This document shows, piece by piece, positions 46,211-46,953 of a DNA stretch of 46,953 nt (position 1 is the first letter of the stretch; each line of letters starts with the position of its first letter). The notes below the pieces were generated by a model. That model saw only the letters and a list, made by a program, of their open reading frames with translations, was not told the origin of the DNA and searched no databases. Origin of the DNA: a virus; IMG/VR virus record IMGVR_UViG_3300024323_000011, positions 1-46,953 of that record; one strand, given 5' to 3'. Both the position numbers and the translations under genes were made by a program.

Positions 46211-46953
46211 ATGCTTAGTACATATGCTTCCGGCACTCTCGATACAGTCATCCACTCGATGCTGGACGGAAGTCGCCGCAAGCTCATCATGGCAGCGATC
46301 AAGTCGAATGCTCTTGTAGCATTCGCATTCGCTTCCGAGCGTGTTGAGACTGAGACGGGTGCGAATATCACCAATCCTCTCATCGTCGGCCGCAATAGCA
46401 ACATCACTTCCACTCAGTACTACGCACCGATTCCCGTCGCTCAGACGAACGAACTCGATACGGTTCGCTTCGGTTGGTCGCGTGTTGTCGGTACGTACAT
46501 CGTCTCCGAGCAGGAAGAGGATGAGAACCAAGGACCGGAAGCGATTCTCAAGATCGCGAAGGTAAAGATGCAAGTGTTGGAGGAATCCATCACTGAGCGT
46601 TTCTCGACTTGGCTCTACGCGACTGGAAGCGGTCTCGACCCGAATGGTCTGGGAAATCTCATTCCCGACGATCCAACTACTGGCAGCATCGGCGGCATCT
46701 CGCGTGTGTCGCAGAACCAGTGGCGCACGTCCGCGTATCAGTTCTCTGGTAACTTGGACGCGAGCAACATTGAAGAGGCGTTCGACGACATTCTTCTCGA
46801 CTTGACGCTCAAGGGCGAAAAGCCGGACGTGATCGTTGTCGGTCGCAATATCTACCGTCTGTACCGTCAGGCTTGCCGTGATCGCACTATGATTACGCTG
46901 TCCGAGACGAAGATGGGCGGCAAGATGTTCGATCTTGGCTTCGGTGGTTGTTC
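46211..46953 (+). CDS. Major capsid protein, N-terminal part (continues at base 1)
   Basis: The gene starts at 46211 with GGAG at 46201-46204, 30 bases after the scaffold gene. It continues across the window end into 1-367 for 325 residues in total. Helical STYASGTLDTVIHSMLDGSR and RRKLIMAAIKSNALVAFAFA form the N-terminal arm region; GWSRVVGTYIVSEQEEDENQ and IEEAFDDILLDLTLKGEKPD follow. The fold is presumed HK97-like from gene order. The window end repeats 132 bases of the start. Confidence 0.8.
   Translation, partial: MLSTYASGTLDTVIHSMLDGSRRKLIMAAIKSNALVAFAFASERVETETGANITNPLIVGRNSNITSTQYYAPIPVAQTNELDTVRFGWSRVVGTYIVSEQEEDENQGPEAILKIAKVKMQVLEESITERFSTWLYATGSGLDPNGLGNLIPDDPTTGSIGGISRVSQNQWRTSAYQFSGNLDASNIEEAFDDILLDLTLKGEKPDVIVVGRNIYRLYRQACRDRTMITLSETKMGGKMFDLGFGGC
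46822..46953. repeat. Terminal redundancy, right copy
   Basis: Bases 46822-46953 repeat bases 1-132 with one mismatch (A at 46827 against T at 6). It marks the assembly join of the circular map. The A here gives Asp in the capsid protein; the T in the left copy gives Val. Confidence 0.9.

Noticed and set aside
45872-46573. 233-residue minus-strand frame
   Set aside because: Antisense to scaffold and capsid; implausible composition.
1-46953. CRISPR arrays, tRNA genes, integrase or att sites
   Set aside because: By reading I found no regular spacer repeats, no tRNA-like cloverleaf and no recombinase; a tRNA scan would be needed to exclude tRNAs firmly.

Overview
The window is one essentially complete tailed-phage genome. 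The last 132 bases (46822-46953) repeat the first 132 with a single mismatch, so the sequence is a circular or circularly permuted assembly of about 46.8 kb, opened inside the major capsid gene. The type is inferred from the virion genes. A large terminase, long portal, scaffold and capsid are followed by a short-tail set: adaptor, beta-propeller-like nozzle protein, beta-helix tailspike and four candidate ejection proteins, one of about 1,313 residues. There is no tape measure, sheath or tail-tube gene, which points to a podovirus. No integrase, excisionase or CI-like repressor was recognised, so it looks lytic. The host is probably a Gram-negative bacterium: there are Sec and lipoprotein signal peptides, a 3-TM holin and a T7-type amidase. 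One secreted Cys-rich protein (37856-38182) resembles a family I associate with Rhizobiales and other Alphaproteobacteria, which is a weak hint of an alphaproteobacterial host.

Layout. There are two convergent transcription blocks. The plus strand (37.2 kb to the window end, continuing from base 1 to 16.8 kb) carries the late genes in this order: small unknown and secreted proteins, probable small terminase, large terminase, portal, scaffold, capsid (split by the window ends), decoration-like protein, a strong terminator at 1663-1704, adaptor, nozzle, tailspike, fibres, lysis cassette (membrane coiled-coil protein, holin, amidase), a GNAT acetyltransferase, a cupin-like protein and ejection proteins. 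The minus strand (37.2 kb down to 16.8 kb) carries early and replication genes. It starts with a short leading module bounded by terminators (35.1-36.5 kb), then many small unknown genes (27-35 kb, including DUF932, an HNH endonuclease, a lectin-like protein and a lipoprotein with an HExxxH motif). The recombination and replication genes follow: Cas4-like nuclease, Sak4-type ATPase, DUF669-like protein, Dda/RecD-like helicase, nucleotide kinase, uracil-glycosylase/DNA polymerase A fusion and a DUF3987-like ATPase.

Genes overlap tightly (ATGA, TAATG and TGATG junctions are common), so translational coupling is the rule. Sigma-70-like promoters with 16-17 bp spacers can be read at 23777, 27585 and 34125 on the minus strand and at 37232 on the plus strand, with an extended -10 promoter at 35008 on the minus strand. 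The late promoter at 37232 is overlaid by three inverted repeats and is the best candidate for the early/late switch point.

At least seven small genes have convincing start signals or coupling despite coding fewer than 60 residues. They include a free-standing 55-residue copy of the tailspike's N-terminal anchor and a 20-residue membrane micropeptide. No tRNA gene, CRISPR array, insertion sequence or att site was recognised.
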